Below, piece after piece: positions 48,801 through 61,500 of a DNA stretch of 64,000 bases. The stretch lies in NCBI GenBank assembly GCA_002946415.1, contig NJPS01000044.1, positions 930,001-994,000 on the forward strand. The letters run 5' to 3'. This DNA is from Rutstroemia sp. NJR-2017a BVV2 (taxonomy: Eukaryota; Ascomycota; Leotiomycetes; Helotiales; Rutstroemiaceae). The first letter of the stretch is position 1. Every line of letters starts with the position of its first letter. Under the pieces are notes generated by a model, which was given only the letters and a program-made list of their open reading frames with translations, searched no databases and was not told where the DNA came from. Made by a program: the position numbers and the translations under genes.

Positions 48801-48980
48801 CCACCAATGGCGCTTCTTGGGGGCATCGTCGTCCTCAGCACCAGCTTCTGATCGTCGTCCATCGCGGTATGTGGAAATATAGCGAACTAGTTGACCATAC
48901 TCCCCCAACTTCTCATCTTCGTACTCCGGTCTGGCTTCCCGCGAAGGGTTACCGTTTTCAATGTCCCCGTTGTGAACCAT
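45837..48980 (-). CDS. pma1: Plasma-membrane H+-ATPase (P3A-type)
   Basis: Exons 48605-48980, 48408-48548, 48268-48350 and 45837-48191 encode 984 residues. P-type ATPase signatures are complete: TGES (about 268-271) in the actuator domain, CSDKTGTLT with the phosphorylated Asp near 421, KGAP in the nucleotide site, MLTGDA and [15 protein letters not shown]. About ten membrane helices are visible. It pumps protons out of the cell and energises nutrient uptake. The sequence around [16 protein letters not shown], followed by an acidic/His-rich stretch ([10 protein letters not shown], about 241-253), is an insertion absent from the Neurospora PMA1-type pump and typical of the second clade seen in Pezizomycotina. 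The C-terminal tail ([13 protein letters not shown]) would be the regulatory domain. An upstream in-frame ATG (49028) is less likely as start. Confidence 0.95.
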
Positions 48981-49090
48981 TGTGATTGGTAGGGTAAAGG
49001 AAAGATTATTAGAATTAATTCCCACCAAAACAATGGCAAAACGAATACACTGGTAAAAAAGTGAAAAGAGAAAGCGGAAGATGAGGTGGG
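48981..49090 (-). promoter_or_regulatory. PMA1 pyrimidine-rich leader/promoter-proximal region
   Basis: On the coding strand this stretch is rich in CT (CTTCCGCTTTCTCTTTTC and CTTTCCTTTACCC) just before the start codon, whose context is CAATCACAATGG. CT-rich segments near start sites are common in highly expressed fungal genes. Transcription start is not visible. Confidence 0.4.
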
Positions 49091-49217
49091 AGGGTGGTTA
49101 TATATCTGATGGGATGGGAACGGCTCCAATCCTTTTTGTTCGCAAAGTGTGATCAGCTTCACCTAGTAGCTACCATGCCCAGAGTAGAGCAGACCATAAC
49201 CTTGCCTTACCAGACTG

Positions 49218-49257
49218 ACTAGCAGGCTAGCAGGCTAGCAGACTAGCAGACTAGCAG
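49218..49257 (+). repeat. 8-bp tandem repeat RCTAGCAG x5 upstream of PMA1
   Basis: Five consecutive copies of RCTAGCAG (A, G, G, A, A at the first base), 238 bases upstream of the PMA1 start codon. The distance and the tandem phasing would suit an array of factor-binding sites, but it could be plain slippage. Confidence 0.85.
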
Positions 49258-52200
49258 AGTACCGTACTGTTTCTGACCAGGGTAGCGACATCGGGTAAGG
49301 TTTGGAGTGTTTTTCATTTTTTCCTAATTTTTCCCTCGCCAGGCCAGCGTCGCTCCCTCGGCGTCATCCTCGGACAGTGGACACAGACACTTGACGGCAT
49401 GACTTGTGGAAGAAGGAAGCAAATGAGCTGGGGGGCCATGAACGGAACCATGGGTCGGATAGAACGAACAAATGTGGATAACTGGGTGGATGTCACCCAC
49501 ACCACCGTGGACCATGCACCGGTCGGTGGCCCACGGCTGGTGCGTGGGTGGGTATAGGATGGGCAAAAGGGACAAGCCAGCGCTTTCGGTCGTTCGCGGT
49601 CGCTGTAGCAATGGAGCGACTGTGCGGAAAGGCGAAAAGGCGAAAAGGTGTGCACGTATTCATTCTTTTGGTGAGGCATTTTTGAGAGCACCTAAGAACT
49701 TCCAGAAAGCTCCAGATCCACTTAAGCGCACTACTACTCCTGTGGGGTTAGCGTGCGCCGACTATGGCTCCCCATTGAGCTTAGTCAGTTGGCGATTGCA
49801 GTTCCGCATCCCATATTCCATATTCCATATTCCAGATGCCCTTTCCACTACGAAATACGGTAACAGCAACAGTCCTTCCGTAACACTGTCTCCATCCCAC
49901 GCAGCGAGAGTCGCAATACGCACACATTTTCACCGTCTTAGTAACAGCCAAAGTAACCCAATCCGAAACCCCTCACCCACTCTTTGCGCTCCCACGTCTC
50001 CCGCACTTTTCCCTTCACCTAGTAAAGCAATTTCTCCCTTAAAATTCCGGCACCCCAGGAGAAAGCCGATTCCTCCTTAGGCCCATCCTTATTCACCAGT
50101 GCACCACAGACTCACAGAGCGGTCACAGTCGCCCACTACTCGGTACATATCCACGGGTCTCCGTCCTCCTGCCTCTCTCTACCGCTCTCCAAGACAGTAC
50201 CGGGTAATAATCATTGATAATATGATAATATGATAATAAACAATCTTGCCAATTATCTGCCTGCATGCCTGCCTGCCTACTCCCTCCCTACTCCGTATGG
50301 AGCACAGTTGATCATGACCCATGGGCTTAATCCTAGCAGAAGTGACGAAGAGGTTGGTGTTCCTAGGAGAAATTGGCTTTACACTCAATCAATCCACTCT
50401 CGACCAATGACGACTCTCCGTTATCAGATAGAATTGGCCAATCAGTCCGCTAGGATCTTTGTCGATACCGTATTGCACAATCAGAGGAACACCGAACCGT
50501 CCATGACATAGTACGCCGTCGATACTTTCGTACGCAACACATGAGCGAGACGACCATACAATTCACCATGACGGAAGTAGCATTCTAGATTCAGTGATGC
50601 TGCTTGTGATGATCAGTTTCGCGTACCTTTTCTCTACCGCTAAGGTTACCATACTGTGAGAAAGTTTGTGCGACGGCAAAGTACGTATGGCGAGCGTTTG
50701 ATCGGGCTGGGCACAGGCACGGCCAAACAGGCACAGTACGTAGGATTTCCTTGCCCTCGCTCACCCATCCATCGCGATTGACAGATGAACGAGACGAGAC
50801 AAGACAAGACCAGACAAGACAAGCCAACCCAAGCCAACCCAACCTCTCCCGTTCCATCTCAACGTCTCGTATACTTGAAATCTACAATTAATCTTGCTTT
50901 GCTGCACTTGGGAAGGAAGGAACTCTCTAATCTGTACCTAACAATAGTTCAACGTCCCCGGTCTACCTAAGCGCAGGCGTTTTGATGTATTACTTCCGTA
51001 CAGGCAGCCAGCCAGCCAACTTTCACCACCATCTCCTTCGCAATCTCGACGCTTATTTCCTGTGAACAGCGAACCGCGAACAGCGAACAGCAATCATATC
51101 AGCGCCAAATCGAGGAAAGTGTCGGCTTGCCCTCGGTATCAAAGCGACGGCAGTAAGGACTGGACTTGATTGTGCTGTAGCTTTTTGATTGCGATGGATG
51201 AGAGGATACCTCTGCTATACCGAGGTAGGTCAATAATAATAATAACGGCAAACTGAGCGGAAGCGGATGTTGCAAAAAACCAAGAACACAAACACCCCCC
51301 AGCGAACGAATGAGACGCCTCAAAATTCAGTGATAACCCCCAATTCATAATTTAAAAAATAACGCTCATAATCCAAATTATCCTCGCTGGACGAATCGCA
51401 GAACGGCTTCACCAGATTGCCAATAACAATTACATCCATGTCCGCATCTTCACATCTTCAAAAAAAAAGTGCCCCATCCCCCTTCGATCTCCCCCTTCCC
51501 CAGCAATCATCTGCAAATACACAAGCCTCTATACCTCTCTCGGTCCATAGCGTTTGTTTACTCATTTTACAAAGTGCAGCGAGTGGTATGGTATGGGCCA
51601 GCGGTAGAGATGGCTATTGCGGGATGGAAGGGAAACTTGGTCGCGGACGGGGTGCCCGTAGCAGGGTACAAGGGGGCAGTCCTGTGCCTCCATCAGATAG
51701 CTCTTGTTTACTTTGGCTCCATAGGTGTTTACATTACGGGGATGCCTACGGTGTGTTTTGATGAAGGCTAGGCGTGTTGTCCAATTGCTTGTCTGCCACG
51801 CCGCTGTGGTTGGAGACGTTTTGCGAAATGGGTTCTGAAGCAGCTCCCTGCAGATTGGGATTAGGGAATTGCTTCATGAATTCGATTGTAGACACCGACG
51901 TGGTAAGATGAATTATGGGTTCGTGGGCGGGTGGGTGTGGGCTGCGCTGCTACGTATGAAGGGTCTTGTATATGCCGAAGTAATCTCAGATCTTGACATC
52001 CTTTACCGCATCATCATTGTGGGCAAGAGTGAACCTCGAAAGCATTGTATTGTCCCCCAGGTCAATATCTCTACCGGATATGGTCGTATCCAATTCATTT
52101 TCGCATCTCACTTCATGGTACTTGTATCGGCCAAGTCAATGGCGGCCTTGTGTTATGCCTACTTGGGCAGATCTTCAAGTACACACCCCAACTACAGAAT

Positions 52201-55200
52201 CGTTACATACGATGGTTTTGAAACTTACCCGCCGCCGCCATCTGAAGGGATCCTTTTCCACGGCTTACTGTGCGTGCACAGTACAGAGTCAAAGGCCGCC
52301 AGCCATCTCACTCCCACTCAAGGTCTCACCCACACAGCGCATCTAACTTTCCTTCTCCCCTTCCTGAACACATTCCGAATCTCCATCGAATCCCACTTCT
52401 TCTCCATTCGGGATCGCGGCACGACACAGTGGCGCTAAATGACGTTACTAAGGCTTCAAAGTTGGAGTGGAAATGCCTTCCATGCATGCGCGGTTCAGTA
52501 CGGAGACAAATGTTTTCTGCAGGTCTACAGCGGCAGGCAAGGATGGAGGTTCAAAAGCGAGCAAATTTCAGCAGGGGAGGGCTCGATCTTGCAGGCAATG
52601 AACGCAAAACTAACGTTTAGAGAAAGCTTAACGATGGATTGGATCTAACAATTCAGACCGGGAATATCGAATATCTTTGCTTGGTTCAGTAGATAAAAAA
52701 GTAAGACCTGGCGGCTTTCTCCCCTTTCTCGTAGAACTTTGACAGCCTCATCCAGATGTCTTGATGGATGTAAACTTCCGTGGTCAGTTCACGGCTAGTT
52801 CAGCCCAATAATACAGCGCGCGAAACATTCTGCGCAAGAGTCCCACTCCGATCTATATGCCGACCGACACCGACAAGCGACACCGACAAAGCAAAGCAAA
52901 GCAAAGCAAATCAAATCGAATCAAAAATGTGTCGAACGACAACTCTTCGAGATAATCGTAGTGACGACTAATCATTACTCATGCTCCCTCCGATTCGGCT
53001 TCATCCACCAGTCTTCTGCTTCTAAGTTCTATCAAATCTTTTCGCCGTACAGTAGGCATTCTGCCGGTCTATCTGCAGCTAAAAAGATTCACTTCGATGA
53101 TACCTTCATCTATTGGATCTCTCGAGAGCCGAGACAGCTCTTTGATAAGTCGTTGGTCGCTCTGGGCATGCTTATCGTTGACGCGGCGGATTCACGACCA
53201 ACAGAACGCGAACCCTCATCCGGCCAGTCCGTCGTATAATTAGTACTGTATACAGAGTAAGCATGCCATGCTAGGTAATGCATATACCGACCTTGTGACG
53301 CTTCTCCAGGCCTTTTGCTCCGTGAAAATCAGCACTCAATCGCTACAATCACGACTCCCCATATTCATAACCATATTTGGTTCTTCCCAAACCACACCCG
53401 ACCTCCGCGATCACCGCCTGCAGGGTCGGGAAACCCCCCAAGGTGACGCCACGAAGTTTCGACGTTTCGAACGATGTAGGAGCCAAGAACATGTACATCA
53501 AACCAGCTGCAATGCAGTTGGCCTCGTAACACCGGACAAAACCCCAGCCTGAGGAGCAAGGATTCCAAACAGCTTCTTGGGGTATTCTTGGGGTAGCCAA
53601 AAAAAACTATCCGTGAGACTCTGACTATATGACGATCTTGGGTGCTCTACAGTACAGTAATACCCGACGGAGTAAGATACAGTAACTGAGTAGCCAAGTA
53701 AACTCACTTTATCAACAGTTTCGCCTCATGTGAACCCTTGCATCGCTCACTGCACACCTGCAAGACGGAAGTAATAATGAGTTTGTGTTCCCGCCCACGC
53801 CGCCATCGTAGCTTTCGGGAAATCGGCATGAGTTTGATGACCCTCACGTGACTGCGCTTTACGAAAACTTTTCATTACTTCATCTGTCTCTCCCTGGCGC
53901 GGTTGCGTTCGCGGACTGTCAGATCCCTCGGAATTATTATATCCCTCATTAAACAAGGATAAGAACCTGGAAGAGTGCACACGGGCAAGAAAAAGACGCA
54001 AGAAAAAGGAATGGGCTTGATGATTCAGATAGAAACCGTTGGCAAGTCGCAGGTCGGGCTTAGCTCGGACTCATTCCATTTCCATCGATATATCGCATTT
54101 GACCCAGGGCTCTTGCTGTTTCCATGGAGGAGGAGGAGTTTTCTTATTTTTCTTCCAAGGTTTCCAATGTCTCCGTACGGAGTCTACGAAAGTATGAACT
54201 ACGAAGTGCAGCAGAGTCTTCAATGGCCGGCCAAGCAAGCTACTCTACTACTTTACTACTTTTGAGGCGTGCATCCAGCGCCGGTCAGCCTGGGACCAAC
54301 TGGCGAGAGCAAAATGTACTTGTGTTTGAAGACAGGTGAGGTATTGCATATGCAAACTGAAAAATGACATTTTGCTGCTGCTTTGGTGGTTTGTAGTTCG
54401 CTGAGGTTATCAGAGGGGAGGTTGTGCTAAACATCATAGGGTGCATGGGCATGTGCAGTGCAGAAATTGCTAGCTGACGTGCAGGAAATGAAAGGGAATC
54501 CTTGAAAGAGCTGGGAAACTGTTGCGATGGTCACCCAATTTCCTCCGAAGATAGGGAAGCTCTAGGACGTAGGTACGTACCACTCCAGTACCTCCCGCAC
54601 AGAAGGCGAGGAAAAAGAGCTATCGACGGTTTAATCCTCCGCAGGCCGGCCACAGATCCCCCATTCCCCCCACGATAATAAAACATCCCACGATTCGTGT
54701 TACAGATTTGCGATACCTGGATGAGAACAACCACATCCATTACTCACGACGTGTATTCTACTCTGCGAGGAATTGCGCTTTGAGGACGGCCTGAGTCACT
54801 TCGATACAAAACTACCAGGAAATACCTTACCTGTTACCTGCCACTTCTTGAATCGCGCTTTGATCGTTATCGGCATCTAGGAAAATGGAACGGCGTATAA
54901 ATCAGCGCTTGGGGTTGAAACAACCATTCAAAATCCCCCAGCCAATCTCGACCGTGTGAAAGAAAAAAAAACACCCGTTCACAGATCGTCCTCACTTTCT
55001 TCGTCTCTACTTCGGCTGCTCCTTCACCGTTACTTCGTTTCATGATCTGGCTCCTCTTGAACTCGCCTCTAAATGCAACGTTTGTGCCAATGCGGAAAAA
55101 AGAGAATGGACGGCGCTTCTTTCGTGCTCATATCTAGCTCAAATTCAATCCGAGGTCGATGGAAGAAGGGAAGACGGTTCTAGCTCGCTTGCAAAGCCAA

Positions 55201-55479
55201 GTTTTCGTCACGAGCTGCTCTGCTTGGAACTGCATCTTCTGGATGCTCGTACCGTAGGGAATAGTGCGAGACAATACTCCGTACAAACGGACTTCGCCAG
55301 TAGTCTAGCTAGGAGGATAGAGCTAATTATTTTCGACCTTGTGGTCTAGTATATACTTTGAATTGAGTTGATATTTGGTTTCTAGGGAAAACAAGACGAC
55401 GGTCTTCAATGAAAGAATCACACTGTGAAACTAAATTTTGGAGCTGATTTCTGCTGTTCTAGCCGGGCTTTCAACCCCA

Positions 55480-56285
55480 TCATTCAAACAAACCCTCCAC
55501 ATGCTTAGCGAAAAGTTCCCCATACTGAAACTGAAACCCGTGACCGGAATTTGGATACAGTGCATTCGGCAAGATCCTTTGCAATTCGAAACTATTCTCC
55601 GTAGGAATCAATGTATCGTTATCCCCGCTCGCCACCAGCACAGGAATATCAATTTGTTTGATCCGCGCCAATACACCATCAGCCTTCCGCTCCGTGAAAT
55701 CGCGACCTGCCGCTTGGCAGTTTCGATATCAGCATGCGCCGCACGATCTGGTTGAGCACGGGAACGAATGAGTTCCCTTGATGCCTTGGCAGCCAATCGT
55801 CCTGCAACTGGATGGTTGAAAATCCTCAAAGCCCAGTTCTCTGCAAATTCAGCCTGTGTTTCGGATTGACTCGGCGCTGAATATACTTCCTGGGGCCCGT
55901 AGACGCTGTTCGGACTGCTGCTAGTGCGACTCCCTGCAAGCACAAGTTTCGAGGCGTGGGGTTGTGAGCGCGTGGAGGAGGGTAAGGATGCTGGCTACTC
56001 AGTCGTGGATGGTGAGGGGGGTGGAGCTGGAGTTGTGGCTGAGAACGGGGGAGTCGATGAGGAGGAGGATGCGGCGGGTTAAGGCGAGGGGTCTTAGGAC
56101 TCCATGGCGCCGCGGAAGTGGATGAGCATGAGGAGAGGGATTCCTGAGTGTTTTCCGAAGAGGCGGTAGGTGAAGCGGATGCTGTTTGCTTGGAAGAATT
56201 TGGTGGTGGTGGTTTGTTGGGTTGATATATTTGGGGGTGAGTTGGGGTGAAGGGGGAGGGGGTTTGTTGTTGAGATTGTATTCAT
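55480..56285 (-). pseudogene. Alpha/beta-hydrolase fold pseudogene
   Basis: Fragments of an alpha/beta-hydrolase lie in order on the minus strand: FRLLGK-like YRLFGKHSGIPLLMLIHFRG (56285 downward), a stop where the usual Trp of HFRG-MExW would be, then further stops and frame changes. GVYGP-like and QSETQAEFAENWALRIF follow (about 55.9-55.7 kb), then a shifted frame with IDIPVLVASGDNDTLIPTEN and PNSGHGFQFQY, containing the Asp and His regions. The nucleophile-elbow segment (GxSxG) is missing between the first two blocks. With two or more stops, two frame changes and the lost catalytic Ser, this cannot encode an enzyme. Relatives are short-chain hydrolases of unclear substrate. Confidence 0.75.
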
Positions 56286-56875
56286 ATGTGAATTATTTGG
56301 TGTCGTTCACGCCTATGAGCGGAATACATAGCTAGATATAGTTGACCTCTATGAGTGGAATATATCTCTAGATAGCAAATATACAATACTTGATTATCAC
56401 ACGAGAAAATGCCATTCTTTGTATTTATAAGTCGAACGTGGAGAGACACTTTCAATATCAGAGATAGACTTTTACTGATTAAATTATCTAACTACGAGTA
56501 TGCATTTACCGTAAAGAGATATTCTAACTTCCATATTCCGATACTGCCAAAATAAAAGCTTTTGGTAGCGTTTCCCTCTCTCAGCTCTACAGTAGGATGC
56601 TTGGGTTGATGTTCAGATGAAAATCTGCTTACAGTACGTACAACGTCGGGCTGCAATACAAACATATTTTGGCGCTTTCCCGCATAGGAATTTCTCACTT
56701 CCAATTTAGGATAATGCCAACAGCCCCCGCATTATTGCTTCTTTTTCCTCAGGATATTCTCTGATTCTCTATCTCTCATACACAGTATAGTAAAAATTTG
56801 AGCCCAAAGCAGAAACTTTTACTGGATCAAGGGTAACAGGCGGCACAGCAACGGAGCTCAATCCCAATATCAGAA
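56286..56875. other. Intergenic between hydrolase relic and transcription factor
   Basis: AT-rich, must contain the promoter of the plus-strand transcription factor gene. Two near copies of CTATGAGYGGAATA (56310 and 56350 area) followed by CTAGATA are visible. No gene. Confidence 0.5.
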
Positions 56876-58571
56876 ATGAGTACCGTGAAGAGAGTACAAC
56901 TAAATGGGCCCGAGATCACGATATACAAGGATTGGCACATCGGAAGCCGAGTGCGCTGGACTTCCTCCGCGTATTCGTCCCCCGAGGCCACCAGCAACTC
57001 AGAAAGAAAAAGCGCTGCTGGACGTTCTAGGCCGGATCAAAAGTTCGCCTTCGTCAACACCACGCATGTGGGCAAGACCAAGGATCCTGATATCCGCAAG
57101 TTCGTCCGCACGCATGTCCGGAATGATTATCTGCGGAAACGCCAGAGTACAAGTAAAAGCGCACGCAAATCTCATCACCGTCCCTCGCAGCCGGCTGCAG
57201 TGCCGGTGACGGATCTATCATGGTACGATACTCTAATAATCGAAGATGCAATCGGGGCGCCGACGGCGCTGAGCTTGTCGCCGTGGCCGCTCGATATGAG
57301 TCCGAAGATGCATCGGCTGCTGAGCAGGTACCTGACGCACGTGAGTGCGAGCATGTATCCGCTGTCTGAATATCTGTCATCGAATCCGATCCGGTCTCCC
57401 AGCTGGTTTCACTTCGCGGTTAAGGATCCGTTGATGCTGCAGGGGGTGATGTATGCGGGGGCTGTGTATCTGGCTTTACTTGAGGGGAGGAGAGACTCGG
57501 AGGAGTCGGTGGTGTTTTTGGGGGGGGCGGTACGCATGGTGAAGGAGAGGTTGAGGGCGAGGGGGAGCGGGCTTGCTGATGATGGGGTGCTGGCGGCGCT
57601 GAGTTGTGTTGCGTTGGGGGAGGTAAGTCAGTCCATGAAGTTGTAAAGATTGGGAAATGATTGGGTGGTTTGGGCTGATCGGAAGGACGGGCGTGTAGGC
57701 AAATACAGGTCATCTTGATCAATGGCATATTCACATGCGGGGTATCCAGCAACTGATAAGCACGCGGGGCACGATATCATCACTGCCGCCTATCATCCAA
57801 ACGAAACTACGTCGGTAGGTAATTCACATGCCTACGTACAGTATGAAGTGAAGATCAATACTAACAGCCCCCAGATCTGATGTCACCGGCGCAATCGATT
57901 ACGCTGCTGTGCCCTATCTCCCTTACGAACGGCCGCACACGCAAATCACCATATCTCGAATCCTGCCATCGCCAATCATCTCAACCATCACCAGCTCTGT
58001 CTCATCCGCATTCTCACACCATGGCATACATGCCAAACTCGTCGAAATCATGCAAAACGTAGTCCTTTTCGCCCAATCCATCAAATACGCCTCGCACTCG
58101 GCACTCCGCTTCGATCCTCAAGAATTCTCCGACGATATGTACTGGATCGAGTACCAATTACTAACCTTCCCTAACCTTGCCTCCCAAGAATCCGAACCCA
58201 GCATCAGCAAAGCAACGCGTATGGGAGCTCTCCTCTTCATGAAATCCATCCTGCAAGAATTCCCCCACTCGACGACGGGACCGGAGATCCTGCTGCGAGA
58301 ATTACGAGATGCGTTATCGGCGGTAGAGGAAGATGAAGATGATCATAATCGTCAGTGGCTGCTTTGGCTGTGTGCGATTGGTGCTTTGCTCGCGAAACGG
58401 ATGACGCGAGAGTGGTTTGTGGGGAGACTGGCACTGGCGGGGGGGTTGCGCGCTAGGGAAGGGGAGGTCGTTGGGGGGCAGTTGTGGAGGTTGTTGGATT
58501 TGGGGGAGGTCATTGGGGAGCGTGAGGTCTTGCTGCTTTGGGATGAGGTGCGGCGATTACAACTACAGTAG
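56876..58571 (+). CDS. Fungal-specific transcription factor (Fungal_trans_2-like)
   Basis: Exons 56876-57622, 57699-57814 and 57875-58571 encode 519 residues. The N-terminal KFAFVNTTHVGKTKDPDIRK and FVRTHVRNDYLRKRQ are the signature found in many fungal proteins of the PF11951-type regulator family that lack a zinc cluster. The rest is helical: WFHFAVKDPLMLQGVMYAGA, GHLDQWHIHMRGIQQLI and the closing WDEVRRLQLQ. No Zn2Cys6 motif is present, so DNA binding, if any, is by another route or a partner. Targets are unknown; the neighbours give no pathway hint. Confidence 0.85.
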
Positions 58572-61500
58572 ATGGATGTTCTTTCCCGTACTTCGTAAAT
58601 GCTCATCATCCGCACTAACTCCTAACTACTGTACAATGACTTCTTGTGGCTGGCTTTCGCTGACCGAACATCGTATTGTCATCTTGCCTTTTACAGACCG
58701 CCAGTGCAGTACGTACGTAGCATTTCATCTCAGCTCTGTCTCAGGTTTCGTTCTGCTCTGGTCATACGACATCATCCTTTTTGGAATTTTCGTGCTCGTC
58801 TCGTGGGGGTTGCCAACTTGCCACACACACACTGGCGATGGAACAACTTCGGCATCCTCGGCAAATCGAGTGCGTGTCAGACTTACAGTAACGTTAGATG
58901 GCACGAAGAATATTCGATTTTTGTTCTATGGTACCTGCATATATGGATCCTGTACTGTATCACCCACCCAGAGTGCTGTGGAAGCGCCACTCGGTCATGT
59001 TCTTCACCGATCGCCGTTCGTTGTTCACCGTTCGCCCTGTTTGGGAGGCGGCTGTGATTCGTGGATGCGGTGGATGGGATGGATACTGACTGTGCTGGTG
59101 CAGTACAGAAGCGTACAAAGTGTGTAGCAAATGGCGGCGATATTCTGTATAGTACAGTACAGCACAGTACAGTACAGTAAAGACCGCCCGCACGTACATA
59201 GAGAATTGATCTACCGTAACCTACTACACCCTCCCCCCACCCCACTACCTATCCATTTGACACCTACAGTAGACCGGACGCAGACCCTTTGAAAAATGGG
59301 ATGAATGGATGGATGGATGTATACACGCACGCCAAATCCTCGGGCAATTGCCATCAGAATCAGACCTAGGGTGGCCGATTTGTGCCGTTGTGCCGTGAAA
59401 CATTTTTTCCTTGGGAGGGAGTGAGATAGGTGAGGCATTTAACGTTGCTGGGATTGGTGGCTTTTTGGATGCATGTACTCTGCAAAATGGATGTATGAAT
59501 ACTTCGTAGAGGGATAGATAGAATGGAAAATGCGCCTAATGCCGCGATCCGCTCCGACTAGAACGTTAGAAGGGGGCGCGTACGCGTAGGTGTAGGTGTA
59601 GGTTGACCGTTGTGGTAATTACTTACTGTACCCATTTCCGGCTCTGAAGATCCGATGGGGGAAGGGTTGTGTAGTTTAGAGTAGTATGTAAGTTCCGTAC
59701 GCGACGCGACGTTGAAAAGACTACTTACAAGGGTCATATATCCCTCAGTGGGGACGGTACAGTACGTTTTCTCTCCATCTATCCTATCTACGAAGTATCT
59801 CTTCCAAGCCCGATTTCTCAGCTCCGATGGCTGGCTGGGCTGTAACTTGGCGCATACGAAGGGATTCGGATTGATGCGAGGAAAATTCCCGCAAAGTTTC
59901 GAGATGAGATGAGATGAGATGTAAGTTTGAACCTCGGATGTCGGGAGATGGGAGATGGGTGATGGGAACGCGGCCTTATAGGACCGCTGCTAAGGAAAAG
60001 GAGATATGCAGTGTATCGCAGTTGCATCTGCTCTGCTGCAGTGTTACGATGTAGTGTTACCCTTGATACTGCTGCTTTCTGCAGGAAGGGAACACCGGAT
60101 ATTCCTCCTGCGACGGATTTTCAGTTTCTCCTTGGCAAGCGGGACTCAAGTGATCTTCCCCTTTCCCCATAGAGGATAAGTATGTACAAACTACGTGTCC
60201 CGTTGCATCGCAGGCGATGGATGCAACGACGGAGAACCGGTCGCGGCCCGGGTTGCATAGGTTAGGGCCATCCATGCGCGTCACTTAGTAACTCACGTAA
60301 AGGCGCTGTGTTCCGGGTGCACGGGAGTGAGTAAGCTGTGTGGTGCGCCCGCGGTTATGCGTTTGACAGATGTGGTATGGTGTGGTGTAGGAATCCGGGG
60401 GTGGGAATGGAAGGGGATTGTTCTTGTATGGATTGGGATGGTATGAGAGAGGGGGGGTGAGAGGAGGGGAGGGGATGGGATGAGACGAGATGAGAAGGGA
60501 GCTTGTCTGCTAGGAGGAGAACTACTACTACAAGAGGTTAGGATTTCTTTCTTTCTTTCTGGGGGGACGAAAGGGGAGGTTGCATTTCGGTGGGTCTGTT
60601 CGGGCAGTTGTTGATGCATGGTGTGGTTTGGTTTGCTGCTTCTAATTTGTGAAGGTTGGCTGGCACTCAATGTCGGGGTTTCTGAGCTTGGCCTCGGGCT
60701 TGGTTTATGGATGGGCGCTTTCGCAGATTGCGGTGGTAGTAGTAGTCCTCCTATGCTGTGATCACGGTGAATTCATTCATTCAATCTCCGCGATACGTGA
60801 GATGAGGTCGGAAGAGTCGGAGCAGGCAGGGAAAGGAAGTCTCATTCCATAACCTGCCCTTGTCCGCTGCTGAGCTAAACCTGCAGAGCAGAGAATCATG
60901 CTGTCAAGGGTGGCCGCGCTCATAGGGCTGACGGACGGATAGAGCCGCTACTGTGGATGGGTGGTGGGTGGGGTAATCCAAGATGAGGGATGGACGGATG
61001 AAGGGGTGGATGAGTGGTGATTCGCGGGATCATGTTCTGATAGTCTTTGTGTGGGGTTGTGATGTTGATATTAGAGTCTAGGTTCCAAGTACGATGTTTG
61101 CGATTTGGGATGGTTGTTTTGTTCCTTCTTGATGTCATCCTCATGCAAAAGCATGATATATATATAGAGAGAGAGAGAGAGACTTTGTTACTGTGAGGTC
61201 CCCTAGTCATGTGTGGCGATTGGGTCCTGAGTTTGCTTTGTATACTACGCAGTCCGCAGACTTTATAAGTCTCTTCGAAAGATGTGAAGTGTGCCCTATC
61301 TATCATACTCCCGCCCATTGCACGGCGTCTGCTTTGTCGTACTTTAAGTGTTATACGTTAAGTGTTGTATGACATGTAGCTCGCTCGTGGCCGGCTTGCG
61401 GCATGCGGATAATTCACAAGTACACCCATCGCAACCTCATGCGTGTCCCATTTTCTGTGTGTGCTACTTGGGGCAGCTGAAATTGTGGAAGTATATACTG

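Larger units (their letters stand above)
48981..55479. other. 6.5 kb gene-free region upstream of PMA1
   Basis: No supported coding sequence. Contents: an 8-bp tandem array (49218-49257); ATATTCC words near 49.81 kb; TGATAATA words near 50.22 kb; GACAA words near 50.80 kb; CAGCGAAC words near 51.07 kb; CAAAG words near 52.89 kb. CAGTAC words recur throughout. Several pyrimidine-rich tracts (49.85-50.18, 51.47-51.55, 52.31-52.41, 54.96-55.04 kb) look like leaders but lead to no recognisable protein. Confidence 0.45.
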
